Below are positions 28,701 through 35,753 of a stretch of 64,000 nucleotides of DNA, in pieces. Below the pieces are notes generated by a model. The model was not told the origin of the DNA and did no database searches. It saw nothing but the letters and a program-made list of their open reading frames with translations. A program made the position numbers and the translations under genes. The stretch lies in NCBI RefSeq assembly GCF_009017275.1, contig NZ_WBZC01000015.1, positions 1 through 64,000 of the forward strand, given 5' to 3'. This stretch comes from Alkaliphilus pronyensis. GTDB lineage: Bacteria; Bacillota; Clostridia; Peptostreptococcales; Natronincolaceae. Within the stretch, counting starts at the first letter, position 1; every line of letters starts with the position of its first letter.

Positions 28701-28813
28701 TAATAGATTGGATAGCACTATTATTTATGGCTACCTTTATTGGTAGATTAGACTATATTAAAGAAAAAGCTACGAGGCTTGTTACTAATAGAATGATGCC
28801 TATACCTGCATAA
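25736..28813 (+). CDS. P2-type cation-transporting ATPase with N-terminal HMA_2 domain
   Basis: Residues 1-75 form the cysteine-less HMA-like domain with LSSIPGRIRF (9-18). A linker leads to a full P2-type pump from about residue 135: actuator motif SLTGESEAIEK, TM4 motif GAIPEGLSTVLAIS, phosphorylation site CTDKTGTLT (Asp458), KGAPD in the N-domain, MITGDHKKTA, and MTGDGINDAPA in the hinge. Ten helices are expected. In TM5 the Ca-pump glutamate of NIGEV is alanine (NIGAV), and TM6 reads NLVTEG rather than NLVTDG, so one of the two SERCA-type ion sites is probably lost. Ca2+ or Mn2+ export is likely; the ion is inferred. AGGAGGATTG lies upstream of ATG, and a shared terminator follows. Confidence 0.88.
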   Translation: MEEINFYVLSSIPGRIRFKSSELYQNPNIARCIYKGLAEVKDINRAIINIYSSTILVIFNDKALNAEEVFNVVKDIIRSYQTTLTLEEETKASISVTKDSVVPLKKAIGNEDNIIALKANYKKPYRKNTLDHHSFYKMSINEIKLLLKSDIDMGLQEAEALKVLESIGYNEFEGKKKMSVISMFFQQFNDYIMKLLLAASGASMFLGQVADAITIIAIVVVEAILGVWQNYKAERSLEALEKYTAPVSKVIRDGETKIIPSRNLVPGDIICFEAGDIVPADARLINSSNLQLHEASLTGESEAIEKTYKINYTKDVPLADRKNMVFLGTRVIKGNGKAIVVNTGMNTEMGKIAKLIDETEEVLTPLQKDLNRLAKVITWGCVGISIGVIISGVLGGQPFLEMLRTGVSLAVGAIPEGLSTVLAISLAFGVQRMSKKGAIVKRLPSVETLSCADIICTDKTGTLTTGQMTVTEVYTFNKEYKIGGDANKAYGDFYHKDKAIDVEGDKTLKQLITVAYLCNNAHYKIKDNEEFQMLGDPTEVALKVLAEKAKLKIDHMNCYTRVKELAFDSEIKKMTVICKDHEDKYTVNIKGAPDVILNKCNKLLDEKGIIREITSDDLNAINRYIDNMAEKSLRVMAFGFKELSTIPDTEDEIEEDVVFLGLTGLIDPPRPRVASSIKKCHKAGIKVVMITGDHKKTALAIGKQINLLDKGGTILTGLELDQLSDKELTDIIDDIVIFARTSPNQKLKIVKALKNKGHIVAMTGDGINDAPAIKEANIGIAMGKAGTDVTREAASIILVDDNFTTIVKAIEEGRGISGNVKKFIRYVLTGNIGAVFTILTASLLRMPTPLIASQILMINLVTEGIPALALGLDSPSYNIMEEPPRDAKKSIFDKPLLKKIISRGLLMGLSALGLFTGTYLFTGNITRARTLAYAGIVVNQMLHVFDCREKTITENKYLLPAVGISTLILVGSIYIPAIAHLFGTCPLSIIDWIALLFMATFIGRLDYIKEKATRLVTNRMMPIPA

Positions 28814-28851
28814 AGCCATCTGCTCTAAAGAATATTAAATTTCAATATAAA

Positions 28852-28902
28852 AATACTCCCTACTACAGTATGTATTATAACCTGTGGGTAGGGAGTTTTT
28901 TA
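28852..28902. terminator. Bidirectional terminator
   Basis: ACTCCCTAC and GTAGGGAGT form a 9-bp stem with A and T runs on either side, between convergent genes. Confidence 0.85.
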
Positions 28903-28914
28903 TTTGTTTAATTC

Positions 28915-29103
28915 TTATCTGAGTGAGGTTTTATCTAAGACTAATTTAGCTTCATTACCATGTATATTAGACATCAGCTTTTTATTACTTTTGGCTTCAC
29001 TTATTAAATCTTGAATAATTGGTGTAATCATATAGCTTAATAAAGTTAAACCAAGACCCAGTAATAAGCCCTCTGCAGTGAAGGAGCTTAATAGTTTTTT
29101 CAT
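28915..29103 (-). CDS. 62-residue membrane protein of the HMA_2 island
   Basis: One helix, LLLGLGLTLLSYMITPIIQ (about residues 13-31), is followed by a short charged tail. The helix shares LGxGxxxLSYxxxP with the protein at 22256, suggesting that the two are diverged paralogues, each placed beside an HMA_2 protein. AGAGGTGAT lies 7 bases before ATG. It follows the P1B ATPase by 43 bases on the same strand. A partner or regulator of that ATPase is inferred. Confidence 0.65.
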   Translation of the reverse strand: MKKLLSSFTAEGLLLGLGLTLLSYMITPIIQDLISEAKSNKKLMSNIHGNEAKLVLDKTSLR

Positions 29104-29146
29104 GTTTTATCACCTCTTTGCTATTGTTTTATATTATAAGTTTTCT

Positions 29147-31249
29147 TTATATGGTTTTTGATGACACCCTTATGCTATTAAATATTGATAATATTGAGTT
29201 AAATGTATTGAGACTTTTGGCTTTAAATGGACCTACATATCCAAAAGCAGCCAAAATACCAAAAACATAATTATAGTTTTGACTAAAGTCAATATTTCGT
29301 TGAATTTTATAGTAGCTTTTTTCTGTTATTTCAATTAACCTTGCAACTAATAGTAAATCCTTCTCCATAAGCAGACAATCTGATTTTAGTATTGTATGCT
29401 GGCTAGCTCCATTGGCAAAGGAGATGCTTACATCCGCCTCCTCCATAGCAAGGGTATCATTAATACCATCACCAACCATTATTACAGTATTGTTTTTTCT
29501 TTTATCCTTGATATATTCAACCTTATCATTAAGAGATAAGCCTCCAATATAATTTTTCACACCAAGCGAGTTAGCTATATTCTCTGTATTCCTTTTTAGG
29601 TCTCCACTAATTATTGATATGTCATTAATACCTAAGCCTTTTATTTGCCTTATCAGCTGTGGAGAATTAACCTCCATATCTTCTATCAAAAGGATTTTAG
29701 CCCTTAGCTTATGGTCAACAGCAAAATATATAGGAATATAATAGTTTAGCTGCTTATCCTTTGATTTTTTTTCATTAACTAAAGAAAATTTCTCCTTCAT
29801 CATAAGTCTGGCATTTCCCATGACAACTCTATGGCTCTTGTAATTGGAGATAATTCCCTTAGAGGGAATATAAATAGTATCATTATTGTATTCTAGCTTC
29901 TCCTTACCCTTAGTAAAGGCAGAGGCCACTGGATGATATATGTTGCCCTCACAGGAGGCTGCTATTTGAATAATATCCTCTTGGGTGTACTTGTCATCAT
30001 AAATCTCTATCTTACCTATTCTTAAGTTACCATCTGTTAAGGTACCGGTTTTGTCAAACACAATACTGTTTGCATTAACAACATTTTCTATGGTATTGAT
30101 ATTCCTCAAAATAATTTTGTTTTTCATAAGTAGCTTTAAGTAGTTGGCTATACCTGCATTTAAAGCCACCTTTGAGGCTGAAGGAGTCATAAGCAATAAT
30201 ACTGACAAGGCTGCCAATGAACTACCTGTTATCATAAGACTTAACAAAGCTAAAGCAGAGGCAAAATATAGTGATTTTTCTTGATATCTCTTAACTCTTT
30301 TTCCGATATTTAAGCTATTCAAAATAAGGTCTGATTTTGGAGCTTTATCTGGTATCCTTTTAACCTTTACTTTAATATTACCAGAAACAACAACCATCCC
30401 ATCATATACATTGGTGTTTTTCCTAACCCTCTTAATCTCTGGCTGACCAGAGTAATATAAGTGGTTTATCAATGCGTTTCCTTCCATAATAATACCATCA
30501 ACTACAATAGTATCATTTTGATGAAAGGTAACTACATCCCCCTCCTCTAGGTACTGTATAGGTAATAGATACTGGTTCTCATTATGGTTATACCACACAA
30601 GGGAATTGTGAGTGCCTTTGTTTTCTATGAGAATTCTCATTATTTGAAGCCTAGAGTAGGATTGTAATGCATCGGTAAAGGCCTTTAAAAACAGAAGCAT
30701 AGTACCTTTATTGCCTTCTCTTGACAAGGTAAGAGCAGTACCTGCCACCAACAAAAGCTTATCAGGATTTGTAGGGAAATACTTTCCTATCTTGTGATAG
30801 CTTGCTTTTAATTGTGGATAACCCTTAATTAGTGTAATTGCAGCAGCCACCTTTAACACAGGGAGGCTACTACCTATAAAGAACTTACCGAAGAAATACT
30901 GTTTTATTTTATATAGTAAATAAATGGACCCAAATATCAGCATTTTATTTTTGGCTATTTGTAGATTTCTTTCTTCCTTTAGGTAGTCCTTATAATCCTC
31001 ACTAATATATTCTAGATATTTCCCATTAGAATCAGCTATACTACTAACCTTGCTTTTTAAGGTATTAACATCAATTATGCTGGGATTATACTTTAATGCT
31101 ACTGTACCAATTATAGGGTTTACTTTAACACCTTCAACACCCTCTAGCTCTTTAAAGTACAGCTTAAAGCCTTGTGAAAGCTCGTTGTTCTTACGTATTA
31201 TATCTAATTTTAATCTAACTCTTCCAGGAACAAAGCTTACTACCTCCAT
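29147..31249 (-). CDS. Atypical P1B-type ATPase with N-terminal HMA_2 domain
   Basis: Residues 1-75 are an HMA-like domain lacking CxxC, with VSFVPGRVRL (4-13). The pump core follows. Phosphorylation motif FDKTGTLTDG (398-407), HP motif YHPVA (438-442), SGD (548-550) and GDGIND (593-598) are present, so ATP binding and phosphorylation look possible. Two key sites are changed. The actuator TGE is SGQ (267-269), replacing the glutamate that drives dephosphorylation. The TM4 metal motif normally CPC is TPS (355-357), with no cysteine. These suggest a slow, regulatory or specialised iron/manganese-type pump; ferrosome FezB-like enzymes are an attractive comparison, from memory only. AAAGGAG precedes ATG. 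Confidence 0.82.
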   Translation of the reverse strand: MEVVSFVPGRVRLKLDIIRKNNELSQGFKLYFKELEGVEGVKVNPIIGTVALKYNPSIIDVNTLKSKVSSIADSNGKYLEYISEDYKDYLKEERNLQIAKNKMLIFGSIYLLYKIKQYFFGKFFIGSSLPVLKVAAAITLIKGYPQLKASYHKIGKYFPTNPDKLLLVAGTALTLSREGNKGTMLLFLKAFTDALQSYSRLQIMRILIENKGTHNSLVWYNHNENQYLLPIQYLEEGDVVTFHQNDTIVVDGIIMEGNALINHLYYSGQPEIKRVRKNTNVYDGMVVVSGNIKVKVKRIPDKAPKSDLILNSLNIGKRVKRYQEKSLYFASALALLSLMITGSSLAALSVLLLMTPSASKVALNAGIANYLKLLMKNKIILRNINTIENVVNANSIVFDKTGTLTDGNLRIGKIEIYDDKYTQEDIIQIAASCEGNIYHPVASAFTKGKEKLEYNNDTIYIPSKGIISNYKSHRVVMGNARLMMKEKFSLVNEKKSKDKQLNYYIPIYFAVDHKLRAKILLIEDMEVNSPQLIRQIKGLGINDISIISGDLKRNTENIANSLGVKNYIGGLSLNDKVEYIKDKRKNNTVIMVGDGINDTLAMEEADVSISFANGASQHTILKSDCLLMEKDLLLVARLIEITEKSYYKIQRNIDFSQNYNYVFGILAAFGYVGPFKAKSLNTFNSILSIFNSIRVSSKTI

Positions 31250-31264
31250 AACTTCACTCCTTTA

Positions 31265-31402
31265 TTAATATACAAACATATTTTTTGGTGTCGATTTAAG
31301 TATTGCCCAGCCAATAAAAATAAATATCCAGCCCGGCATAATTGGCATAATTATGCCAACTACCCCTAATATAAGTAACAAAATACCACAAAGCTTTTTC
31401 AT
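31265..31402 (-). CDS. 45-residue membrane protein, PGPGW-like
   Basis: This short frame, 15 bases upstream of the P1B ATPase on the same strand, encodes two hydrophobic stretches around a turn reading IMPIMPGWIFIFIGWAIL, like the PGPGW family of small membrane proteins. GAAGG lies about 7 bases before ATG. It probably begins the operon 31402-28915. Its function is unknown. Confidence 0.6.
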   Translation of the reverse strand: MKKLCGILLLILGVVGIIMPIMPGWIFIFIGWAILKSTPKNMFVY

Positions 31403-31519
31403 ATAATACCTTCTTTCCTTAATGAATGTTATTGGTGGAGTTAAAACTCTATCTGAACTAAGTTTTCTTTATAATTTTACCAATCTATAAGAAAATATGC
31501 ATAAAAGAATTAATTGTAC

Positions 31520-31558
31520 TTAACTAACTTTTAATCTAGTTTTAATGATTAGTTATAA
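31520..31558. promoter_or_regulatory. Four TTAAYN-like repeats with 11-bp spacing
   Basis: TTAACT (31520), TTAATC (31531), TTAATG (31542) and TTATAA (31553) follow each other at exact 11-base steps. This is the spacing of PhoP binding repeats in Bacillus. The intergenic region serves the divergent 31402 operon and the regulator gene at 31651. Confidence 0.4.
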
Positions 31559-31650
31559 CATATCTTATAGAATTAAGATGTAATTAGCTATATATTATTG
31601 CCACCAGTACTAATAGTTTTCTGCTTATATTAATTCTTAGGAGGGATTTT

Positions 31651-31851
31651 ATGTTAAATGGTTTAAAACTTCGTGAGCTACGTAATGTTAAAGGATATAC
31701 TACTCTTGATATTGCTAATTTAACACATATCTCAAAAAGCTATATAGAAGAATTAGAGAGGGGAACAAAGCATAACCCTGCCTTTAACAAGGTGGTTTCA
31801 TTGGCTTCTGTACTAGGGGTTAAGGTAGATGAGTTAATATTAAGATCTTAA
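31651..31851 (+). CDS. XRE family helix-turn-helix regulator
   Basis: The 66-residue protein is one HTH domain: LKLRELRNVKGYTTLDIANLT, then HISKSYIEELERGTKHNPAFNK and a last helix. It lacks any ligand or oligomerisation domain. TAGGAGGG precedes ATG. Lying next to the HMA_2 island and 37 bases before the nucleotidase-like gene, it could control either; its own operator is not evident. Confidence 0.88.
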   Translation: MLNGLKLRELRNVKGYTTLDIANLTHISKSYIEELERGTKHNPAFNKVVSLASVLGVKVDELILRS

Positions 31852-31888
31852 ATATAAAGTATGCTTGAATAGGAGGTAGGGACTGAAG

Positions 31889-32482
31889 ATGAATAGGCTA
31901 AATTTGTGTATTGACATTGATGGAACAGTTACTGGTGCTTATGACTGGATACCTAGAATAAATAATTATTTTAATGTAAGCCTTAAACCTAAAGATATAA
32001 AATATTACGAAATACATCGTGTACTAGGGGTGGATAGTAAGGAGTATGATATGTTTTATCATCAATATGGAGAAATTATCCATAAGGAGGCAAGCATAAG
32101 AACGGGTGCAAGAAAGGTCCTTCAAAAACTATATAAGCATAATAAAATTCACTTTGTTACAGCTAGGGAAGAAAAAATGAGGAATGTTACTGATGGGTGG
32201 TTTGAAAAAAACCAAATACCCTATCATACCCTATCATTACTAGGGAGTCATAATAAGGTTCAGAGGGCTAAGGATTTAGCCTGTGATATTTTTATTGAAG
32301 ATCGTTATGAGAATGCTATACAGCTTTCAAATGCAGGCTTTGAAGTTTTACTGATAAACTGCTACTATAATCTGGGTTCATTGACAAAAGGAATTACACG
32401 GGTTACTAATTGGTCAGAAATTGAAGATTATATAAATAAACGTTGTAACAAACAGCTTGATAGCTACAAACTGGCTACATAA
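31889..32482 (+). CDS. HAD-family 5'-nucleotidase-like protein (NT5C/YqfW type)
   Basis: The 197-residue cytosolic protein starts with the HAD motif CIDIDGTVTGAY, in which both aspartates are present. VTAREEK is the motif II region, and DIFIEDRYENAIQLS the acidic motif IV. This pattern fits the small pyrimidine deoxynucleotidase-like group. AGGAGGTAGGG precedes ATG. It likely forms an operon with the HTH gene 37 bases upstream and ends before a strong hairpin. Confidence 0.82.
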   Translation: MNRLNLCIDIDGTVTGAYDWIPRINNYFNVSLKPKDIKYYEIHRVLGVDSKEYDMFYHQYGEIIHKEASIRTGARKVLQKLYKHNKIHFVTAREEKMRNVTDGWFEKNQIPYHTLSLLGSHNKVQRAKDLACDIFIEDRYENAIQLSNAGFEVLLINCYYNLGSLTKGITRVTNWSEIEDYINKRCNKQLDSYKLAT

Positions 32483-32521
32483 ATAAGCTTTTTATTCCTA
32501 CAACCTCCATAAATAACAAGT

Positions 32522-32549
32522 AGCCCTACTGCTTTATAGCAGTAGGGCT
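32522..32549 (+). terminator. Strong hairpin after the HAD gene
   Basis: AGCCCTACTGCT and AGCAGTAGGGCT form a perfect 12-bp stem with a TTTA-type loop. The T run is poor. Confidence 0.7.
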
Positions 32550-32603
32550 ATTGCTGTCGGGGTATTTTGATAACTTCTTAGCTATATTTCTTATATTAAC
32601 TAA

Positions 32604-32642
32604 TTAACCCATTATTTACATATGTATAATAGGTCATTAACA
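32604..32642 (+). promoter_or_regulatory. PhoP-box-like repeats upstream of alkaline phosphatase
   Basis: TTAACC (32604), TTTACA (32615) and TTAACA (32637) lie on one 11-base grid, with the slot at 32626 degenerate. They end 14 bases before a -35 element. Phosphate-starvation control fits the gene product. Confidence 0.5.
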
Positions 32643-32656
32643 AATAAAAGTTATGA

Positions 32657-32685
32657 TTGACTTGGATAAATTGATAACTTATTTA
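32657..32685 (+). promoter_or_regulatory. Promoter of alkaline phosphatase gene
   Basis: TTGACT (32657-32662) and TATTTA (32680-32685) are 17 bases apart. The weak -10 box is consistent with a promoter that needs an activator. Confidence 0.45.
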
Positions 32686-32691
32686 TTCAAA

Positions 32692-32711
32692 GAATAATTG
32701 CGCAATTATTC
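32692..32711. promoter_or_regulatory. Perfect 20-bp palindrome in the alkaline phosphatase leader
   Basis: GAATAATTGCGCAATTATTC is fully self-complementary with no spacer. It lies just after the -10 box and 26 bases before the start codon, a typical repressor position. It lacks a loop, so a protein site is more likely than an RNA hairpin. Confidence 0.55.
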
Positions 32712-32737
32712 AATATAAAACAAGGAGGAATATAAGG

Positions 32738-34258
32738 GTGTTTAATTTAAAAAGAAGATTAGGCCTCATAGTATCTATCGCTTTAGTATTTGCTCTATGT
32801 GTTGGTTTCATGGGAGATTCAATGGCAACAAGTAGTAATCATGCAAATAATACATATCGTGGTAAAGCCCCAAAGTATGTGTTTTTGTTTATCGGTGATG
32901 GTATGAGCTTCCCGCAAATTACTTCTGCAGAAATGTACCTGGGACAAAAAAATGGCACAAAAGCTCTAACCTCTGAATATTTAAGCTTTAGTAAGTTTCC
33001 AGCTGCTGGTACAGCTTTAACCTATGATGCAGAGTCCTTTATTCCAGATTCAGCCTCTACAGCAACTGCCTTAGCTACTGGAGAAAAAACCCTAGGCGGA
33101 GTAATCAATATGGATGTTACAAAGCAAATTGAGTTCACACCTATTTCAAAGAAGCTAAAGGAACAAGGTAAAAAGATCGGTATTGTTTCAAGTGTTCCTA
33201 TTACCCATGCTACTCCTGCCTGTTTCTATTCAAATGTACCAAGCAGACGTATGGCATATGAAATAGGATTACAATTGGCAGATAGTGACTTTGACTTTTA
33301 TGCAGGTGGATCCTTTGATCAACCAACTGGTGCGGATAAAGACAAAGTGCATATTTTAGATGTAGTTAAAAGCAAGGGCTACAATGTTATTAATACAAAG
33401 GAAGAAATATTAGAGCTTAACTCAGAATCAGGTAAAACAGTTGCAATTAGTCCAGTACTAGACGGAAACGCAATGACCTACGAAATAGATAGAAAAGCAG
33501 ATGAATTAGCTTTATCTGATTTTGTAAAAAAAGGCATTGAGGTATTAGATAACAAAGATGGTTTCTTTATGATGGTAGAGTCTGGAAAAATTGACTGGGC
33601 TGGTCATGCTAATGATGCTGCTGCTTCAATACATGATACAATTCAATTTTCTAAGGCAATAGATGAAGCAGTAGAGTTTTATAATAAGCATCCTAAGGAT
33701 ACCTTAATAATTGTTACAGGAGACCATGAATGTGGTGGAATGTCAATAGGTTTTGCAGGAACAGGCTATGAAACCTTCTTTAACAAAATTGACAGAGTAA
33801 CTATGTCTCAATCAAAATTCAATGGTATTGTTAAAGAATATAAGGAAAACACATCAAAGGACAAAGCAAAGCTATCAGATTTGTATGATGAAATTAAAAA
33901 TGCCTATGGTTTAATAGCACCTACTGATGAGGATGCTAAAAAGGAAGAAAATAAAAGCATGGTATTGACTCAATATGAGATAAATAGATTAGAAGAAGCA
34001 TTAAAGCAATCAATGAGGGATTCTGAAGATAGAATATATACAGATCAAGAAAAGGTAATGTACGGGTACTATGAGCCTCTATCTATTACATTAACCCACA
34101 TATTAAATAACAAGGCTGGTATTGACTATACATCCTTCTCCCATACAGGGTTACCAGTTCCTGTATATGCTATTGGTGTAGGACATGAATTATTTAATGG
34201 TTATTATGATAATACTGATATCTACGAGAAGTTAGCAGCTATTACTAAGGTAAAATAG
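32738..34258 (+). CDS. Secreted alkaline phosphatase
   Basis: This is a metal-dependent phosphomonoesterase acting outside the membrane. The GTG start at 32738 follows AAGGAGG. A signal peptide (about residues 1-31) has a basic start and a hydrophobic core, LGLIVSIALVFALCVGFMG. The mature enzyme has the metal-binding FIGDGMS, the nucleophile motif PDSASTATA (about 104-112), DWAGHANDAA, and TGDHECGG. A final histidine ligand occurs in SFSHTGLPVP. At 506 residues it is normal. The upstream PhoP-like repeats suggest induction under phosphate limitation. Confidence 0.93.
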   Translation: MFNLKRRLGLIVSIALVFALCVGFMGDSMATSSNHANNTYRGKAPKYVFLFIGDGMSFPQITSAEMYLGQKNGTKALTSEYLSFSKFPAAGTALTYDAESFIPDSASTATALATGEKTLGGVINMDVTKQIEFTPISKKLKEQGKKIGIVSSVPITHATPACFYSNVPSRRMAYEIGLQLADSDFDFYAGGSFDQPTGADKDKVHILDVVKSKGYNVINTKEEILELNSESGKTVAISPVLDGNAMTYEIDRKADELALSDFVKKGIEVLDNKDGFFMMVESGKIDWAGHANDAAASIHDTIQFSKAIDEAVEFYNKHPKDTLIIVTGDHECGGMSIGFAGTGYETFFNKIDRVTMSQSKFNGIVKEYKENTSKDKAKLSDLYDEIKNAYGLIAPTDEDAKKEENKSMVLTQYEINRLEEALKQSMRDSEDRIYTDQEKVMYGYYEPLSITLTHILNNKAGIDYTSFSHTGLPVPVYAIGVGHELFNGYYDNTDIYEKLAAITKVK

Positions 34259-34280
34259 TTTAAATATTAAAGTCAAATAT

Positions 34281-34334
34281 TTTTAGCTAAGATGGGGGAG
34301 GAAACTCTCCCTTTAAAGCTATTAGCTAAAAAAA
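34281..34334 (+). terminator. Long hairpin after alkaline phosphatase
   Basis: TTTTAGCTAA and TTAGCTAAAA form outer arms, with GGGGGAG and CTCTCCC as an inner stem, followed by A residues rather than T. It may stall or stabilise the transcript. Confidence 0.45.
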
Positions 34335-34355
34335 GGCATAGAAGGGGTTGAATAG

Positions 34356-35552
34356 ATGATGAAAAAAAAGCTACTAAATCCAGACCGAATATTTGTTATA
34401 GTGGTTACTCTGCTGGTGATCCTACTTTTTATGATACCCACAGGATTTAATGATAATGCCTATCCTAATAGTACAAGGGCTGAGGCCTTAGTTCTTGAAG
34501 TTGATAATAGTAATGTGTATAGTGCTGGAGGAACTGTTTTACAAGGAACTCAAGTATGCAGGGTTAAGATTTTACAGGGAACCTTTAAGGGTGAAGAATA
34601 TGAGGCATTAAATAGATTTACAGGTAAGCTAGAGTTTGATAAGGTATTTACTGAAAATGACAGAGCATTGGTTGTAATAGACTTCTTAGATAATGAAGTT
34701 CAGCATGTCAATATAATTGATCATTATCGTATTAATTTAGAGCTTATATTATTCGGAGCCTTTGTAGTTCTATTAGTTACATTTGCAGGCTGGACGGGAA
34801 TAAAGGCAATAATTTCATTTATATTAACAATACTAATGATATGGAAGGTATTAATTCCTTCGTTATTAAAGGGTTGGAACCCGATAATTGTCTCACTAGC
34901 CATTGTTGTAATTCTTACTATTTGTATTATCACCCTTGTGGGGGGAGTGAATAGAAAATCCTTAGCAGCAATTTTAGGCTCCTTTTCAGGTAGTTTATTA
35001 ACCTGTGTTTTAGCTATAGTGTTTGGAAAATTGTTTAAAATTCATGGAGCGGTGCTACCCTTTTCTGAAAGCCTATTATATTCAGGTTATGCAAATTTAA
35101 ATTTAACTGATATTTTTATAGCTGGAATATTTATAGCCTCAGCTGGAGCAGTTATGGACGTGGCTATGGATATATCTACATCTATCCACGAAATTGTATT
35201 AAACAACCCTAAAATAACTACAAAGGATGCTATAAAGTCAGGATTTCAAATTGGTAGAGCGGTTATAGGAACAATGACTACAACCCTTCTACTGGCCTAC
35301 TCAGGCGGATATGTTGCTTTATTGATGGTATTTATGGCTCAAGGGACACCAGTTGTTAACATACTTAATTTAAGATATGTGTCAGCAGAAATACTACATA
35401 CAATAGTGGGAAGCTTTGGGTTAGTAACCGTGGCCCCCTTTACAGCTATTTTAGCATCTTTTCTTTTAACTGAAACAAGCTATGTTACTAATATTGTAAA
35501 GGATTTAAATAATAATTCAAAGCTAGAGGGAGACTTAAAGCTAGAGCATTAA
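34356..35552 (+). CDS. YibE/F family membrane protein
   Basis: The 398-residue protein has an N-terminal helix (about 12-30), an extracytoplasmic domain of about 90 residues (RAEALVLEVDNSNVYSAGG onward), then seven or so helices (about 128-380) with the conserved SLLYSGYANLNLTDIFIAG and GAVMDVAMDISTSIHEI. The family is widespread in Firmicutes, with unclear function. AAGGGGTT precedes ATG. It follows alkaline phosphatase by about 100 bases and could be co-transcribed if the hairpin between them reads through. A terminator follows. Confidence 0.9.
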   Translation: MMKKKLLNPDRIFVIVVTLLVILLFMIPTGFNDNAYPNSTRAEALVLEVDNSNVYSAGGTVLQGTQVCRVKILQGTFKGEEYEALNRFTGKLEFDKVFTENDRALVVIDFLDNEVQHVNIIDHYRINLELILFGAFVVLLVTFAGWTGIKAIISFILTILMIWKVLIPSLLKGWNPIIVSLAIVVILTICIITLVGGVNRKSLAAILGSFSGSLLTCVLAIVFGKLFKIHGAVLPFSESLLYSGYANLNLTDIFIAGIFIASAGAVMDVAMDISTSIHEIVLNNPKITTKDAIKSGFQIGRAVIGTMTTTLLLAYSGGYVALLMVFMAQGTPVVNILNLRYVSAEILHTIVGSFGLVTVAPFTAILASFLLTETSYVTNIVKDLNNNSKLEGDLKLEH

Positions 35553-35586
35553 TTTTAGCCTTAAAAAATAAATATATACAAAGAAG

Positions 35587-35621
35587 AACCATATTTAGTT
35601 AAAGGGCTTAATATGGTTTTT
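35587..35621 (+). terminator. Terminator after the YibE/F gene
   Basis: AACCATATT and AATATGGTT pair around a 14-base loop and run into T residues. Confidence 0.8.
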
Positions 35622-35753
35622 ATATACTCAAAATAGCAGGAATTTTAAAAAAAATGGTGAAGTATTTCATTTATAATACATATTTTAGTGGAAGCCGATA
35701 GTATTCTATATTGCTTATATAAAAATACCAGTAGGCTAAAGGGGGATTAGAAT

